Origin: Amycolatopsis balhimycina FH 1894
Lineage (GTDB): Bacteria > Actinomycetota > Actinomycetes > Mycobacteriales > Pseudonocardiaceae
Direction: 5' to 3'
Assembly: GCF_000384295.1 (NCBI RefSeq)
Contig: NZ_KB913037.1
Location: 6,449,533 to 6,513,532 of the forward strand
DNA length: 64,000 bases
Position numbers and translations under genes: made by a program. The notes beneath the pieces were generated by a model. It worked only from the letters and a program-made list of their open reading frames with translations, was not told where the DNA came from and searched no databases. Numbering within the stretch: position 1 is the stretch's first letter; every line of letters starts with the position of its first letter. Shown here one piece after another: positions 28,339 to 37,351 of this stretch.

Positions 28339-29760
28339 TCAGACGAGCCAGCCCTTGGTCGAGCCTGTTGTTGATGCTACGTAGCCGTCTGGGCGGACCA
28401 GGATCTTCGTCAGGTCTGGCCAGGGGAGTTCTGGGACTTCGGCTACTACTACCTCTGCGTGTGGGGGTGGGGTTGGCTCTTTTGTCAGTAGGACGAACTT
28501 TCCTTTGTGGAATACGTCGCTTGCGTGGCCGTCTCCCAGTGCGAAGTCCGGTAAGCGCGATCCCTGCGCAGGGTGCGCTCCTGCGGGAGCCGAGTACTTG
28601 ATGTTCAGGCCGGAGATCATTCCTGATAAGTGGTGCTGGACTTCTGGAAGCGCTGTCAGGTCGCGGAAGAGGGCTCGTAGGGCCAGCTGGTCCGGGGTTA
28701 GGGGGACCAGGGCGTTTTGGGCCGCTATGTTGTCCAGGACCTGCTTTGCCACTTCGCGGCGCTCTGACTCGTAGGTGTCCAGGAGGGCTGGCGGGGCTTG
28801 GTTTCTCAGTTCTGCTGCCAGTTTCCAGCCCAGGTTCATTGCGTCCTGGATGCCCAGGTTCAGGCCCTGGCCTCCGGCCGGGAAGTGGATGTGGGCCGCA
28901 TCGCCCGCCAAGAAGACTCGGTCTACTCGGTACTTGGCTGCCAGGCGGCTGTCGTCCGAGAAACGGGATGCCCAGCGGATCTTTGCGATCTTCGCTTCCG
29001 GGCCGAAGCGCTCTTCGACCGCTGCGCGGACTTCCTCCTCCGTGACCTCTGCCCTGAGGTTTTGGGGGCGGTGCAGGCGGTCGCCGAAGCTCACTCGGTA
29101 CAGGTTCGGCTCTCCCAGGGGGATCACGCCCACGAACTTGCCCGGGCTCTGGGACGTCACCATGTTGCCCATCGAGCGCCACTCCGTGGGTGCGCCTTGT
29201 GGGGGTGAATCGAACAGCACGTCCGCTGATACGCCGTGGCCCCGGCCTTCGATTCCTTCGAACGGCAGGCGCAACGCCTTGCGCACCGCGCTGCGGCCTC
29301 CGTCGCAGCCCACCAGGTAGGCCGCTCTGATACGGACGTCGCCCGCTGTGATCGTGACTCCTGTGGGGTCCTGGGAGAAGCTCGTCAGCTCGTGGCCGTG
29401 TCTCACCCGGACACCTTGCTCCGCCAGCCGCTCCTCCAGTGCCGCCTCGACCTCCGCCTGCGGGATACCCAGCTGGTACGGGTGGCGGGTGTCCCAGCCC
29501 GTGTAGCTCACCGGGATCACCGCGAAGTGTCCGTCCGCGACAGTCGCGAACGAGCGGTCCTCCGCCCGGCCCAGCAGACCTCGCAGATCCAGGATTTCCG
29601 CCGTGCGTGGCTGCAGGTTCAGCGCCTTCGACAACCCCGTCCGCTCGTGCATCCGCTCGAGCACCTGAACGTCCACTCCGGCCAGTGCCAGCTCGTTCGC
29701 CAGCATCAGCCCCGTCGGCCCCGCCCCGGCGACGACCACCTCCGCGGTCAGCTCGTCCAT
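28339..29760 (-). CDS. FAD-dependent aromatic monooxygenase (PheA/TfdB type)
   Basis: This 473-residue class A flavoprotein hydroxylase has an N-terminal GxGxxG (VAGAGPTGLMLANELALAG), the DG motif (LVGCDGGRSAVRKA) near residue 155 and the GD motif (VFLAGDAAHIHFPAGGQG) near residue 285. Relatives hydroxylate phenols, polyketides or rifamycins; the substrate is unknown. AAGGAG lies 6 nt before the ATG and overlaps one operator. The 3' third uses many A-ending codons, including two TTA leucine codons (complement of 28627-28629 and 28552-28554), unlike its neighbours. TetR control is likely. Confidence 0.9.
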   Translation of the reverse strand: MDELTAEVVVAGAGPTGLMLANELALAGVDVQVLERMHERTGLSKALNLQPRTAEILDLRGLLGRAEDRSFATVADGHFAVIPVSYTGWDTRHPYQLGIPQAEVEAALEERLAEQGVRVRHGHELTSFSQDPTGVTITAGDVRIRAAYLVGCDGGRSAVRKALRLPFEGIEGRGHGVSADVLFDSPPQGAPTEWRSMGNMVTSQSPGKFVGVIPLGEPNLYRVSFGDRLHRPQNLRAEVTEEEVRAAVEERFGPEAKIAKIRWASRFSDDSRLAAKYRVDRVFLAGDAAHIHFPAGGQGLNLGIQDAMNLGWKLAAELRNQAPPALLDTYESERREVAKQVLDNIAAQNALVPLTPDQLALRALFRDLTALPEVQHHLSGMISGLNIKYSAPAGAHPAQGSRLPDFALGDGHASDVFHKGKFVLLTKEPTPPPHAEVVVAEVPELPWPDLTKILVRPDGYVASTTGSTKGWLV

Positions 29761-29769
29761 CCCCAGCTC

Positions 29770-29825
29770 CTTAACAACGTTAAATTGACCTGTCCCGAGG
29801 ATGCCCTTAACATCGTTAAATTGTC
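29770..29825. promoter_or_regulatory. Twin TetR-type operators in the divergent promoter
   Basis: Two perfect inverted repeats TTAAC-N3-GTTAA sit within CTTAACAACGTTAAATTGAC (29770-29789) and CTTAACATCGTTAAATTGTC (29806-29825), 36 bp apart. The TetR gene promoter TTGACC-N17-TAACAT (29785-29813) overlaps both. A TTGACA box for the monooxygenase reads the other way at 29827-29822. Binding would silence both genes. Confidence 0.75.
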
Positions 29826-29855
29826 AATCCCGGAACCCTGAGGAGATCGGCAGAA

Positions 29856-30467
29856 ATGGCGCTGACCAGGCAGAACATCGCGCGATCCGGGCTGAAGCTG
29901 CTCAACGAAGTCGGGCTGAACGGCCTTACGCTCCGGCTGATCGCCGCCGACCTCGGCGTCAAGGCGCCGGCGCTCTACTGGCACGTGAAGAACAAGCAGG
30001 AGCTGCTCGACCAGATGGCGACGCAGATGTACCGCGATTCCGCGGCGCAGCGGGCGGCGCCGGAGTCGCTGGGGGAGTGGGAAGCCGTCGCGCACGGCGC
30101 CCGCGCGCTGCGCAGCATGATGCTGGCCTACCGCGACGGCGGGAAGGTCTTCTCCGGGACCTATCTCGCCGACCTGAGCCTGATCGGCGAGCACCCGCTG
30201 CGCCGGAGCATCGAGTCCGGGCTGGACGAGCGGCGCGCGAGCCGCGCGACGTTCACCGTCTACTGTTTCGTCATCGGTTACGTGATCGAGGAGCAGGCTG
30301 TCCGTCCGATGCCGGGCGAGTTCGACGAGCGGTACCGCGAGACGGCGGGCGAAGCGGTGCTGGGTGACGCCGAAGCGCGGTTCGACGACGGGCTGTCGAT
30401 GGTCCTCAGTGGAGCCCGCAGCTGGCTCGAAACGCCTGGTCAGCCGGGTTGGGGACCCCCGGTGTAA
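29856..30467 (+). CDS. TetR-family repressor
   Basis: This 203-residue protein has an N-terminal TetR helix-turn-helix (LTLRLIAADLGVKAPALYWH, residues of about 23-42) and a TetR_C-like ligand domain with an Arg-rich dimer region. GAGGAG lies about 11 nt before the ATG. It is divergent from the monooxygenase gene with twin palindromic operators between them, so it most likely represses that gene and itself until an aromatic ligand binds. Confidence 0.92.
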   Translation: MALTRQNIARSGLKLLNEVGLNGLTLRLIAADLGVKAPALYWHVKNKQELLDQMATQMYRDSAAQRAAPESLGEWEAVAHGARALRSMMLAYRDGGKVFSGTYLADLSLIGEHPLRRSIESGLDERRASRATFTVYCFVIGYVIEEQAVRPMPGEFDERYRETAGEAVLGDAEARFDDGLSMVLSGARSWLETPGQPGWGPPV

Positions 30468-30511
30468 ACCCCGTGGAAGCACCGTGTAATCTTTCTCAAG
30501 TACCACAACGG

Positions 30512-30585
30512 CGCGGGGTGGAGCAGCTCGGTAGCTCGCTGGGCTCATAACCCAGAGGTCGCAGGTTCAAATCCTGTCCCCGCTA
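30512..30585 (+). tRNA. Initiator tRNA-fMet (CAT), copy 2
   Basis: This 74-nt gene is identical to copy 1 at 27917 and has the same initiator traits (C1-T72 mismatch, three GC pairs in the anticodon stem). Here the CCA end is encoded (30586-30588). The two copies are 2.6 kb apart in the same direction. Confidence 0.96.
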
Positions 30586-30592
30586 CCACGGC

Positions 30593-30631
30593 AGAGGCCG
30601 AGTTCGCATAATATGCGAACTCGGCCTCTTT
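30593..30631 (+). terminator. Terminator of tRNA-fMet copy 2
   Basis: The near-perfect stem AGAGGCCGAGTTCGCATA/TATGCGAACTCGGCCTCT ends in TTT. It is followed by TCGCATT as behind copy 1. Confidence 0.85.
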
Positions 30632-30642
30632 CGCATTGCAAT

Positions 30643-30990
30643 GGGGGTCGAACTCCCAAACCCCCGCCAAGTGCCCTTCATCCCTTGGTATCCCCCGTGC
30701 CGGTCGCCATTTTCTACGAATCCCGTGATTCGGCCGTTGTTTGCGTGTGGTTGCGGTGCGTGTTCGGTGTGCGCCAAGCCGGGGAAAGCCGCCTGCCGAA
30801 CTCACCTGCCTGGAGGTTGCCGTGGCGGTGAGGGTGCGGCTTTTCGGACCAAAGCGTGGCCCTGGTGGTTGCACAGCGTGTCCGGGTCCACAGTGGACCC
30901 GGTCGCATTGGGCCGAACGAGGGGATCTCACTAGCCACAATGGACAGATACGCTGACCACTGTGGACACAGCGGCCGATAAGTGGGAATG
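30643..30990. repeat. tRNA-downstream GGGGGTCGAAC motif and non-coding gap
   Basis: The 27-nt motif occupies 30643-30669 with three changes from the copies at 28051 and 40759. The rest of the gap to 30998 shows no credible gene. It holds two palindromes, GTCCACAGTGGAC at 30886-30898 and the similar GACCACTGTGGAC at 30955-30967. Confidence 0.6.
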
Positions 30991-30998
30991 TAGAGGAC

Positions 30999-31499
30999 GT
31001 GTCCGAATTGAATGCAACAGCCGCCGCCCTGCTCGGTCTGCTCCACGACGGTCCCGCCACCGGCGGGCAGCTCGTCGCGGGGGCGGGTGAGCGTTTCGGC
31101 GCCTTCTTCAGCGTCACCCGCAGCCAGGTGTACCGGGAGCTCCCGGCGCTGTCCAAGGAAGGCCTCGTCCGGCTCGGCAAGCAGGGCCCGCGCTCCAGCC
31201 AGCAGTACCTGATCACCGCCGCCGGCAAGAAGGCCTTCAAGGCCTGGCTGACGTCCGAGGCCGGCCCCGACCACCTGCGCAGCCCGCTCATCCTGCGGCT
31301 CGTGCACGCGGGGTCGCTGACTGCCAAGCAGCGCCAGTCGCTGCTGGAGTCGGCCCGGACCAGCTACAGCCAGCAGCTCGACGACGCGAGGGCGGCCACC
31401 AAGGCGGCCGATGGGCCGTACGAGAAGGCCGTCGCCGAGTTCGCCCAGGCGCAGGCCAAGGCCGCGCTGAAGCTGCTCGACGCCATCCCCGCGGCCTGA
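30999..31499 (+). CDS. PadR-family transcriptional regulator
   Basis: This 166-residue protein has an N-terminal winged helix of PadR type (AALLGLLHDGPATGGQLVAG, then VTRSQVYRELPALSKEGLV) and a C-terminal helical dimerisation arm rich in Ala/Gln. It probably responds to a small ligand; the target is unknown. GTG is the only reasonable start. A terminator separates it from prfB. Confidence 0.85.
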   Translation: MSELNATAAALLGLLHDGPATGGQLVAGAGERFGAFFSVTRSQVYRELPALSKEGLVRLGKQGPRSSQQYLITAAGKKAFKAWLTSEAGPDHLRSPLILRLVHAGSLTAKQRQSLLESARTSYSQQLDDARAATKAADGPYEKAVAEFAQAQAKAALKLLDAIPAA

Positions 31500-31509
31500 G
31501 GTTCGCGCG

Positions 31510-31544
31510 CCCACGACCGGTCCTCGCAACCGGTCGTGGGTTTT
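31510..31544 (+). terminator. Terminator after the PadR gene
   Basis: The stem CCCACGACCGGT/ACCGGTCGTGGG with a 7-nt loop is followed by TTTT. The -10 box of prfB (TAACCT, 31549-31554) follows directly. Confidence 0.88.
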
Positions 31545-31562
31545 GCCGTAACCTTGACAAAC

Positions 31563-32660
31563 GTGAGTGATGAGTTCGACGCGGCACTGAGGGACCTGAC
31601 CGGCAAGCTGACGCAGATCGAGTCGGTGATGGACCTGGATGCGCTGCGTGCCCAGGTGGCCGACCTGGAACAGCAGGCTTCGAGCCCGAACCTCTGGGAC
31701 GACCCGGAGGCGGCCCAGAAGGTCACCAGCCAGCTGTCCCACCGGCAGAGCGAGCTGCGCCGGATCAGCGAGCTGCGTCAGCGGCTCGACGACCTGGGCG
31801 TGCTCTACGAGCTCGCCGAGGCCGAGGGTGACTCCGGCAGCATGGCCGAGGCCGAGGCCGAGCTCGCCGACCTCGGCAAGGACATCGACGGCCTCGAGGT
31901 CCGCACCCTGCTCTCGGGCGAGTACGACAACCGCAACGCCGTCGTCACCATCCGCTCCGAGGCCGGTGGCGTCGACGCGGCCGACTTCGCCGAGATGCTG
32001 CTCCGCATGTACCTGCGCTGGGCGGAGCGCCACGGCTACCCGACCGACGTCTACGACATCTCCTACGCCGAAGAGGCGGGCATCAAGTCGGCGACGTTCA
32101 AGGTGACCGCCCCCTACGTCTACGGAACCCTCTCGGTCGAGCAGGGCACCCACCGGCTCGTCCGGATCTCGCCGTTCGACAACCAGAGCCGCCGCCAGAC
32201 GTCGTTCGCGCACGTCGAGGTGCTGCCCGAGGTCGAAGAGGTCGACCACGTCGACATCGCGGAGAAGGACATCCGGGTCGATGTCTACCGCTCGTCGGGC
32301 CCCGGTGGCCAGAGCGTCAACACGACCGACTCCGCGGTGCGCATCACCCACCTGCCGACCGGCATCGTCGTTTCCTGCCAGAACGAGAAGTCGCAGCTGC
32401 AGAACAAGGCCGCCGCCCTGAAGGTCCTCCAGGCCCGGCTGATGCTGCGGAAGAAGGAAGAGGAGCGTGCCGAGATGGACGCGCTCAAGGACAGCGGCTC
32501 CAGCTGGGGCAACCAGATGCGCTCCTACGTGCTGCACCCGTACCAGATGGTCAAGGACTTGCGGACCGACTTCGAGGTCGGCAACCCGTCGGCGGTGCTC
32601 GACGGCGAAATCGACGGTTTCCTCGACGCCGGCATCCGCTGGCGTATCCAAACCGGCTGA
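31563..32660 (+). CDS. prfB: Peptide chain release factor 2
   Basis: This 365-residue class I release factor has the RF2 stop-recognition tripeptide SPF ([12 protein letters not shown]) and the catalytic GGQ loop ([14 protein letters not shown]). It releases peptides at UGA and UAA. The frame is continuous from the GTG, so the programmed +1 frameshift of many bacterial prfB genes is absent. TAACCT ends 8 nt before the start, suggesting a leaderless transcript. ftsE follows, as in many actinobacteria. Confidence 0.96.
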   Translation: MSDEFDAALRDLTGKLTQIESVMDLDALRAQVADLEQQASSPNLWDDPEAAQKVTSQLSHRQSELRRISELRQRLDDLGVLYELAEAEGDSGSMAEAEAELADLGKDIDGLEVRTLLSGEYDNRNAVVTIRSEAGGVDAADFAEMLLRMYLRWAERHGYPTDVYDISYAEEAGIKSATFKVTAPYVYGTLSVEQGTHRLVRISPFDNQSRRQTSFAHVEVLPEVEEVDHVDIAEKDIRVDVYRSSGPGGQSVNTTDSAVRITHLPTGIVVSCQNEKSQLQNKAAALKVLQARLMLRKKEEERAEMDALKDSGSSWGNQMRSYVLHPYQMVKDLRTDFEVGNPSAVLDGEIDGFLDAGIRWRIQTG

Positions 32661-32667
32661 TCGGTGC

Positions 32668-32710
32668 AGTGGGTGTTTGTGCGACCGCTCACCGTGCGCA
32701 AACACCCGCT
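32668..32710 (+). terminator. Hairpin between prfB and ftsE
   Basis: AGTGGGTGTTTG pairs with CAAACACCCGCT around GC-rich sequence, without a T-run. It is followed by a promoter-like TAGTAT (32759-32764) 8 nt before the ftsE start. Confidence 0.5.
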
Positions 32711-32772
32711 GCTCCACCCGGGTGCACCGGGCAACCGGGGCTTCACGAGCCCGGTGGGTAGTATGCCGAATC

Positions 32773-33462
32773 GTGATCCGGCTCGAAGAGGTTTCCAAGG
32801 TCTACAAGACCTCGACGCGGCCCGCGCTCGAGCGGGTGTCCGTCAACATCGACAAGGGTGAGTTCGTCTTCCTCATCGGTCCCTCGGGATCGGGGAAGTC
32901 GACCTTCCTCCGGCTCCTGCTGCGCGAAGAGACGCCGAGCAAGGGCCGCGTGGTGGTGTCCAACTTCGACGTCGCCAAGCTGGCCCGCCGCCGGGTCCCC
33001 CGCCTGCGGCAGACCATCGGCTGCGTGTTCCAGGACTTCCGCCTGCTGGCGAACAAGACCGTCGCGGAGAACGTCGCGTTCGCGCTCGAGGTCATCGGCA
33101 AGCCCGCGCCGACCATCAAGAAGGTCGTCCCCGAGGTGCTGGAGCTCGTCGGCCTCGACGGCAAGGCCGACCGGCTGCCCAACGAGCTCTCCGGCGGTGA
33201 GCAGCAGCGCGTCGCCATCGCGCGCGCGTTCGTGAACCGCCCGCTGGTGCTGCTCGCCGACGAACCGACGGGGAACCTGGACCCCGACACCAGCCAGGAC
33301 ATCATGCTGCTGCTGGAGCGGATCAACCGCACCGGCACGACCGTCCTGATGGCGACCCACGACCACTCCATCGTGGACTCCATGCGGCGCCGAGTCGTCG
33401 AGCTGCAGCTCGGCCGGGTGATCCGCGACGACGCCCGCGGCGTCTACGGCATCGGTCGCTGA
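32773..33462 (+). CDS. ftsE: Cell division ATP-binding protein FtsE
   Basis: This 229-residue ABC ATPase has Walker [11 protein letters not shown]-loop VFQDFRLL, signature LSGGEQQR, Walker [14 protein letters not shown] and H-loop ATHDH. It forms the FtsEX complex that activates peptidoglycan hydrolases at the septum. The GTG start is preceded by TAGTAT ending 8 nt upstream, consistent with a leaderless message. ftsX follows after 60 nt. Confidence 0.97.
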   Translation: MIRLEEVSKVYKTSTRPALERVSVNIDKGEFVFLIGPSGSGKSTFLRLLLREETPSKGRVVVSNFDVAKLARRRVPRLRQTIGCVFQDFRLLANKTVAENVAFALEVIGKPAPTIKKVVPEVLELVGLDGKADRLPNELSGGEQQRVAIARAFVNRPLVLLADEPTGNLDPDTSQDIMLLLERINRTGTTVLMATHDHSIVDSMRRRVVELQLGRVIRDDARGVYGIGR

Positions 33463-33522
33463 CCGCGTTCCCGTAGCGACGCAGCCCTTCAACGACCCCG
33501 ACCCCAAGGACCTGCACCCGAC

Positions 33523-34416
33523 ATGCGCGCCAGTTTCGTCTTCAGTGAGGTAGTCACCGGCCTGCGCCGGAACGTCACGATGACCATCGCGATGATGCTG
33601 ACCACGGCCGTGTCGCTCGCCATGCTCGGCGGCGGCCTCCTCGCCGTGCGGACGATCGACAAGATGAAGGCCAACTTCCTCGCCGACGTCGAGGTTTCGG
33701 TCTACCTCACCGACGACATCAGCGCGACCGACAAGAGCTGCACCCAGGCGCTGTGCCAGTCGCTGCGCTCGGACCTGCAGAGCAACAACGGCGTCGAGTC
33801 GGTCGTGTTCGAGAACCGCGACCAGGCCTTCGCCCGGTTCAAGAAGATCTTCGAGAGCCAGCCGGAGCTGATCGCGCTCACCGGTCCCGAGTCGCTGCCC
33901 GCGTCGCTGCACGTGAAGCTGAAGGACCCGGACCGCAGTGAATCGATCGTGCAGCAGTACGCGGGCAAGCCGGGCGTGCGGAAGGTCGACGACCAGAAGA
34001 AGTTCCTCGACCGCGTGTTCAACGCCTTCAACGGCGTCCGCAACATGGCCTTCGGCGCCGCGCTCATCATGGCCATCGCCGCGCTGCTGCTGATCGCCAA
34101 CACGATCCAGGTCTCCGCGTTCACCCGCCGCACCGAGGTCGGCATCATGCGGCTGGTCGGCGCGACACGGTGGTACACGCAGCTGCCGTTCCTCCTGGAG
34201 GCGGTGGTCGCCGGCGCGGTCGGTGCGATCCTGGGGATCATCATGCTGGTCCTGACCAAGGTGAGCTTCCTCGACGCGGTGTTCACCGGTGACGTCTTCC
34301 CGAAGATCACCACGCTGGAACTGCTGTTCCCGGTCGCGCCGATCCTGCTCGGGGTGTCCGTGGTGATCTCCGCCATCACCGGGTACGTCACGCTGCGCCT
34401 GTACGTCCGGCACTAG
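33523..34416 (+). CDS. ftsX: Cell division protein FtsX
   Basis: This 297-residue integral membrane partner of FtsE has an N-terminal helix, an extracytoplasmic domain of about 110 residues (with CTQALCQSLR, two Cys that may pair) and three C-terminal helices (ALIMAIAALLLIANTI first). The TRRTEVGIMRLVGAT coupling segment is typical. The extracellular domain recruits the hydrolase. Confidence 0.96.
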   Translation: MRASFVFSEVVTGLRRNVTMTIAMMLTTAVSLAMLGGGLLAVRTIDKMKANFLADVEVSVYLTDDISATDKSCTQALCQSLRSDLQSNNGVESVVFENRDQAFARFKKIFESQPELIALTGPESLPASLHVKLKDPDRSESIVQQYAGKPGVRKVDDQKKFLDRVFNAFNGVRNMAFGAALIMAIAALLLIANTIQVSAFTRRTEVGIMRLVGATRWYTQLPFLLEAVVAGAVGAILGIIMLVLTKVSFLDAVFTGDVFPKITTLELLFPVAPILLGVSVVISAITGYVTLRLYVRH

Positions 34417-34476
34417 GTTGCTGTGCCTATTCAAAACTGGCTGCTGGTAGTCCCCGAAATCACGTAGAGTGGTCGT

Positions 34477-34959
34477 ATGCCCAAGGAACGTGGCCAGAAG
34501 GTGATCGTGTCGAACCGCAAGGCGCGACACGATTACTCCATCCTCGACACCTACGAGTGCGGTCTCGTGCTCGTCGGCACCGAGGTGAAGAGCCTGCGCG
34601 AGGGCAAGGCGTCACTGGCGGACGCGTTCGCGACGGTCGACGACGGCGAAGTGTGGCTGCGCAACGTGCACATCCCGGAGTACACGCAGGGCACGTGGAC
34701 CAACCACATGCCGCGGCGCACCCGGAAGCTGCTGCTGCACCGGCGGGAGATCGAGAAGCTCATCGGCAAGACCAAGGAGAGCGGGCTCTCCCTGGTGCCG
34801 CTGTCGATGTACTTCAAGGACGGCAAGGTCAAGGTCGAGATCGCCCTGGCTCAGGGCAAGAAGGCCTACGACAAGCGGCAGACGCTGGCCAAGCGCGACG
34901 CGGACCGGGACATCAGGAAGGCCATGGGCCGCGCGCTGAAGGGCCGGTTCACGGAGTGA
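34477..34959 (+). CDS. smpB: SsrA-binding protein SmpB
   Basis: This 160-residue protein binds tmRNA and delivers it to stalled ribosomes. Typical segments are [20 protein letters not shown], a [14 protein letters not shown] block and the basic C-terminal tail ([20 protein letters not shown]). TAGAGT ends 6 nt before the ATG, indicating a leaderless start. The tmRNA gene lies 5.4 kb downstream. Confidence 0.97.
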   Translation: MPKERGQKVIVSNRKARHDYSILDTYECGLVLVGTEVKSLREGKASLADAFATVDDGEVWLRNVHIPEYTQGTWTNHMPRRTRKLLLHRREIEKLIGKTKESGLSLVPLSMYFKDGKVKVEIALAQGKKAYDKRQTLAKRDADRDIRKAMGRALKGRFTE

Positions 34960-35855
34960 CGCCCGGCCCGGCCTCCGACTCGGACGTCGCGCGCTGGACG
35001 GCGTCGCTGGGCCTGCCGGGCCTGGTCGACCTGCACGTCCACTTCCTGCCGAAGCCGGTGATGGACAAGGTCTGGGCCTACTTCGACCGCGCCTCGGCGC
35101 ACTACGGCACGGCGTGGCCGGTGCACTACCGCACGTCCGAAGAGGACCGGCTGGAGACCCTGCGCTCGCTGGGCGTCCGGCGGTTCGCGCCGCTGGTCTA
35201 CCCGCACAAGCCGGGGATGGCGGAGTGGCTGACTTCCTGGGCGCTCGAATTCGCGTCGCGGGTTCCGGATGCGGTGCCGACCGGGACGTTCTATCCGGAA
35301 TCCGGTGCCGGGTCCGCTGTGGACGGTGCATTGCGTGCCGGTGCCCGGGTCTTCAAGGCGCACGTGCAGGTGGGCGCGTACGACCCGCGTGACGAGCTGC
35401 TGAAGCCGGTGTGGGGCGCGCTGGCCGACGCCGGCGTCCCCGTCGTCGTCCACTGTGGACACGGACCGTTGCGGGGTGACTTCACCGGGTTGCCGGTGTT
35501 CGAAGAGGTGCTTTCCCGGTACCCGAAGCTGACGGCGGTGCTCGCGCACGCGGCGATGCCCGAGTTCGGGACGGCGTTCGACCTGATGGCGAAGTACCCG
35601 CGGGTGCACCTGGACACCACGATGGTCGGGGTGCCGTTCGCCGAGGCCGTGTCGCCGCTGCCGCCGGACTGGACCGCGCGGCTGGCCGCGTTCGCCGACC
35701 GCGTGGTGCTCGGCACGGACTTCCCGAACATCCCGTACTCGTACGCGACGCAGCTGCAGGCGATCGCCGGCTGGGCGGCCGCCGACGATCGCCTGGGGGA
35801 GCCGTTCCTGCGGGCGGTCCTGCACGACACCCCGCTGCGCCTGCTCGACGCCTGA
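34956..35855 (+). CDS. Amidohydrolase family protein
   Basis: This 299-residue TIM-barrel metal-dependent hydrolase of the amidohydrolase-2 type has the first metal pair in DLHVHFLPK, a later His in [16 protein letters not shown] and the catalytic Asp in VLGTDFPN. Relatives include decarboxylases and lactonases; the substrate is not readable. Its GTG overlaps the smpB stop by 4 nt (GTGA), so it is translationally coupled. Confidence 0.88.
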   Translation: MTPGPASDSDVARWTASLGLPGLVDLHVHFLPKPVMDKVWAYFDRASAHYGTAWPVHYRTSEEDRLETLRSLGVRRFAPLVYPHKPGMAEWLTSWALEFASRVPDAVPTGTFYPESGAGSAVDGALRAGARVFKAHVQVGAYDPRDELLKPVWGALADAGVPVVVHCGHGPLRGDFTGLPVFEEVLSRYPKLTAVLAHAAMPEFGTAFDLMAKYPRVHLDTTMVGVPFAEAVSPLPPDWTARLAAFADRVVLGTDFPNIPYSYATQLQAIAGWAAADDRLGEPFLRAVLHDTPLRLLDA

Positions 35856-35869
35856 CCTTCCTGGCAAAG

Positions 35870-35920
35870 CCGTGAATGGCACATTGAGGGACTTCAAGTC
35901 CCTCAATGTGCCATTCACGG
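35870..35920. repeat. 51-bp perfect intergenic palindrome, copy A
   Basis: Two 25-bp arms (CCGTGAATGGCACATTGAGG... and its exact complement) flank a single C. It lies between convergent genes and would form a very stable RNA hairpin in either direction, so it may act as a shared terminator. A copy with one change is at 55603-55653; both are preceded by GCAAAG. Confidence 0.9.
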
Positions 35921-35934
35921 ACTTGGGTGGAGGG

Positions 35935-37257
35935 TCAGCGGACGCCCTGGGCGCGTTCGGAGACGGCCACGGCGCGGCCCAGGAAGCGGGTGCCCAGGAC
36001 GGTCGCCGGGATCTGCTTGCCCGCCAGGAGGAACCCGGCCGTCGCGAGGACCACCCACGGCAGCGGGCCGTCCGAGAGCGGGGCGAACCCGTGGGCCGCC
36101 AGGCCGAGCAGGCCGCCGGAGATCATCAGCCCGGCCACCACCAGCTGCGGCACGCTCGCCGTCACTTCGCTCGCGTCGCGCCGCGTCTCGAACCGCGCGA
36201 ACAGCCGCAGCAGGCCGAGCAGCACCAGCCCGCACACCGCGAACCACGCGGGCGCCATGACCAGCCAGAACACCGTGCCCGGCGCCGGGGTCTCGTAGCC
36301 GAGGCCGTACACCGTCACGCCCGCGACGACGACCAGCGCCGGCATGTGCCAGAGGTAGACGCTCATGAACCGCGCGCCGAGCCAGCCGAGGGCGTCGCCG
36401 ACGCCGGGACGCGCCGCGAGCGCGTTGAGCTGCGGGCGGAAGGCGAGCAGCAGGCCGATCTGGCCGACGGCGAGGAAGGCCAGCAGCACGGTCGGCGGGC
36501 TCATGTTCGACACCGGCGCGCCCGGCATGCCGATCATGCTGGCGGGGTACGGCCCGAACGCGACCAGCAGCGCCGTGGTGCCGAAGCCGGCCGCCGACAG
36601 CGTCAGCGCGCCGCGGCGGGTCAGCGCGCCGAGGCGGCCTTCGACGTAGTGGAAGCCCAGCTGGTGCACCGCGACCCAGACGAACACGGCGTTGAGGTAG
36701 CCGACGTAACCGAAGTCGTTGAAGCGGGCGAAGTCGACGAGCACCCCCGCGACCGCCATGACGAGCGGCACCTTCAGGCCCCAGCGCCGGTGCGCGGTGA
36801 CCATGACCGGGGTGAGCAGCACGACCAGGACGTACACCGCGAGGAACCACAGCAGCTGCGCGGCGATCGCGCTCGCGACCTGCACCGGCTGGGGCGGCAC
36901 GCCCAGGCCGCGGAGGAAGTCCGGCATGACCAGCCAGACGGCCACCAGCGGCAGCACCGGCACCATCAGGCGCCGGATGCGGCCGGAGAGCCAGGTTCGC
37001 GTGGAGTCCGCGCGGCGGAACGAGATCAGGTTCGCCGCACCCCCGGCGAAGAAGACCAAGGGCATGACCTGCGACAACCAGGTCACGACCCACCAGCCGG
37101 GCGTCGCGAGGGCGTTGCCGGTCGCGAGGTGACCGTCGGAATAGGACAGCACCGGCATGATCCAGTGCTGGGCGATGACGGCGAGGATGGCCCCCGCCCG
37201 GACGACGTCGAGAAACCTGTCCCGGCCGCCGCTCGCGACCCCCTGGCTTGTCTGCAT
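35935..37257 (-). CDS. Acyltransferase 3 family membrane protein
   Basis: This 440-residue protein has about ten transmembrane helices and the family start RDRFLDVVRAGAILAVIAQHW, in which the His is the conserved catalytic or acceptor-binding residue of acyltransferase-3 proteins. SGRIRRLMVPVL is a second family block. Such proteins O-acylate cell-surface sugars or lipids. It is one of the genes separating smpB from ssrA. Confidence 0.88.
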   Translation of the reverse strand: MQTSQGVASGGRDRFLDVVRAGAILAVIAQHWIMPVLSYSDGHLATGNALATPGWWVVTWLSQVMPLVFFAGGAANLISFRRADSTRTWLSGRIRRLMVPVLPLVAVWLVMPDFLRGLGVPPQPVQVASAIAAQLLWFLAVYVLVVLLTPVMVTAHRRWGLKVPLVMAVAGVLVDFARFNDFGYVGYLNAVFVWVAVHQLGFHYVEGRLGALTRRGALTLSAAGFGTTALLVAFGPYPASMIGMPGAPVSNMSPPTVLLAFLAVGQIGLLLAFRPQLNALAARPGVGDALGWLGARFMSVYLWHMPALVVVAGVTVYGLGYETPAPGTVFWLVMAPAWFAVCGLVLLGLLRLFARFETRRDASEVTASVPQLVVAGLMISGGLLGLAAHGFAPLSDGPLPWVVLATAGFLLAGKQIPATVLGTRFLGRAVAVSERAQGVR

Positions 37258-37351
37258 GCCGTTCAGCCTGGTCGTCTCGACCAGGGAAAACAGCGGTGCT
37301 GACCGGCGTCTTGGGGGTCCTGTCCACCCCCGGCGGACACGGGGGTTCTCC

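Noticed and set aside
31563..31680. Programmed +1 frameshift in prfB
   Set aside because: The reading frame is continuous from the GTG start, with no in-frame TGA near codon 25.
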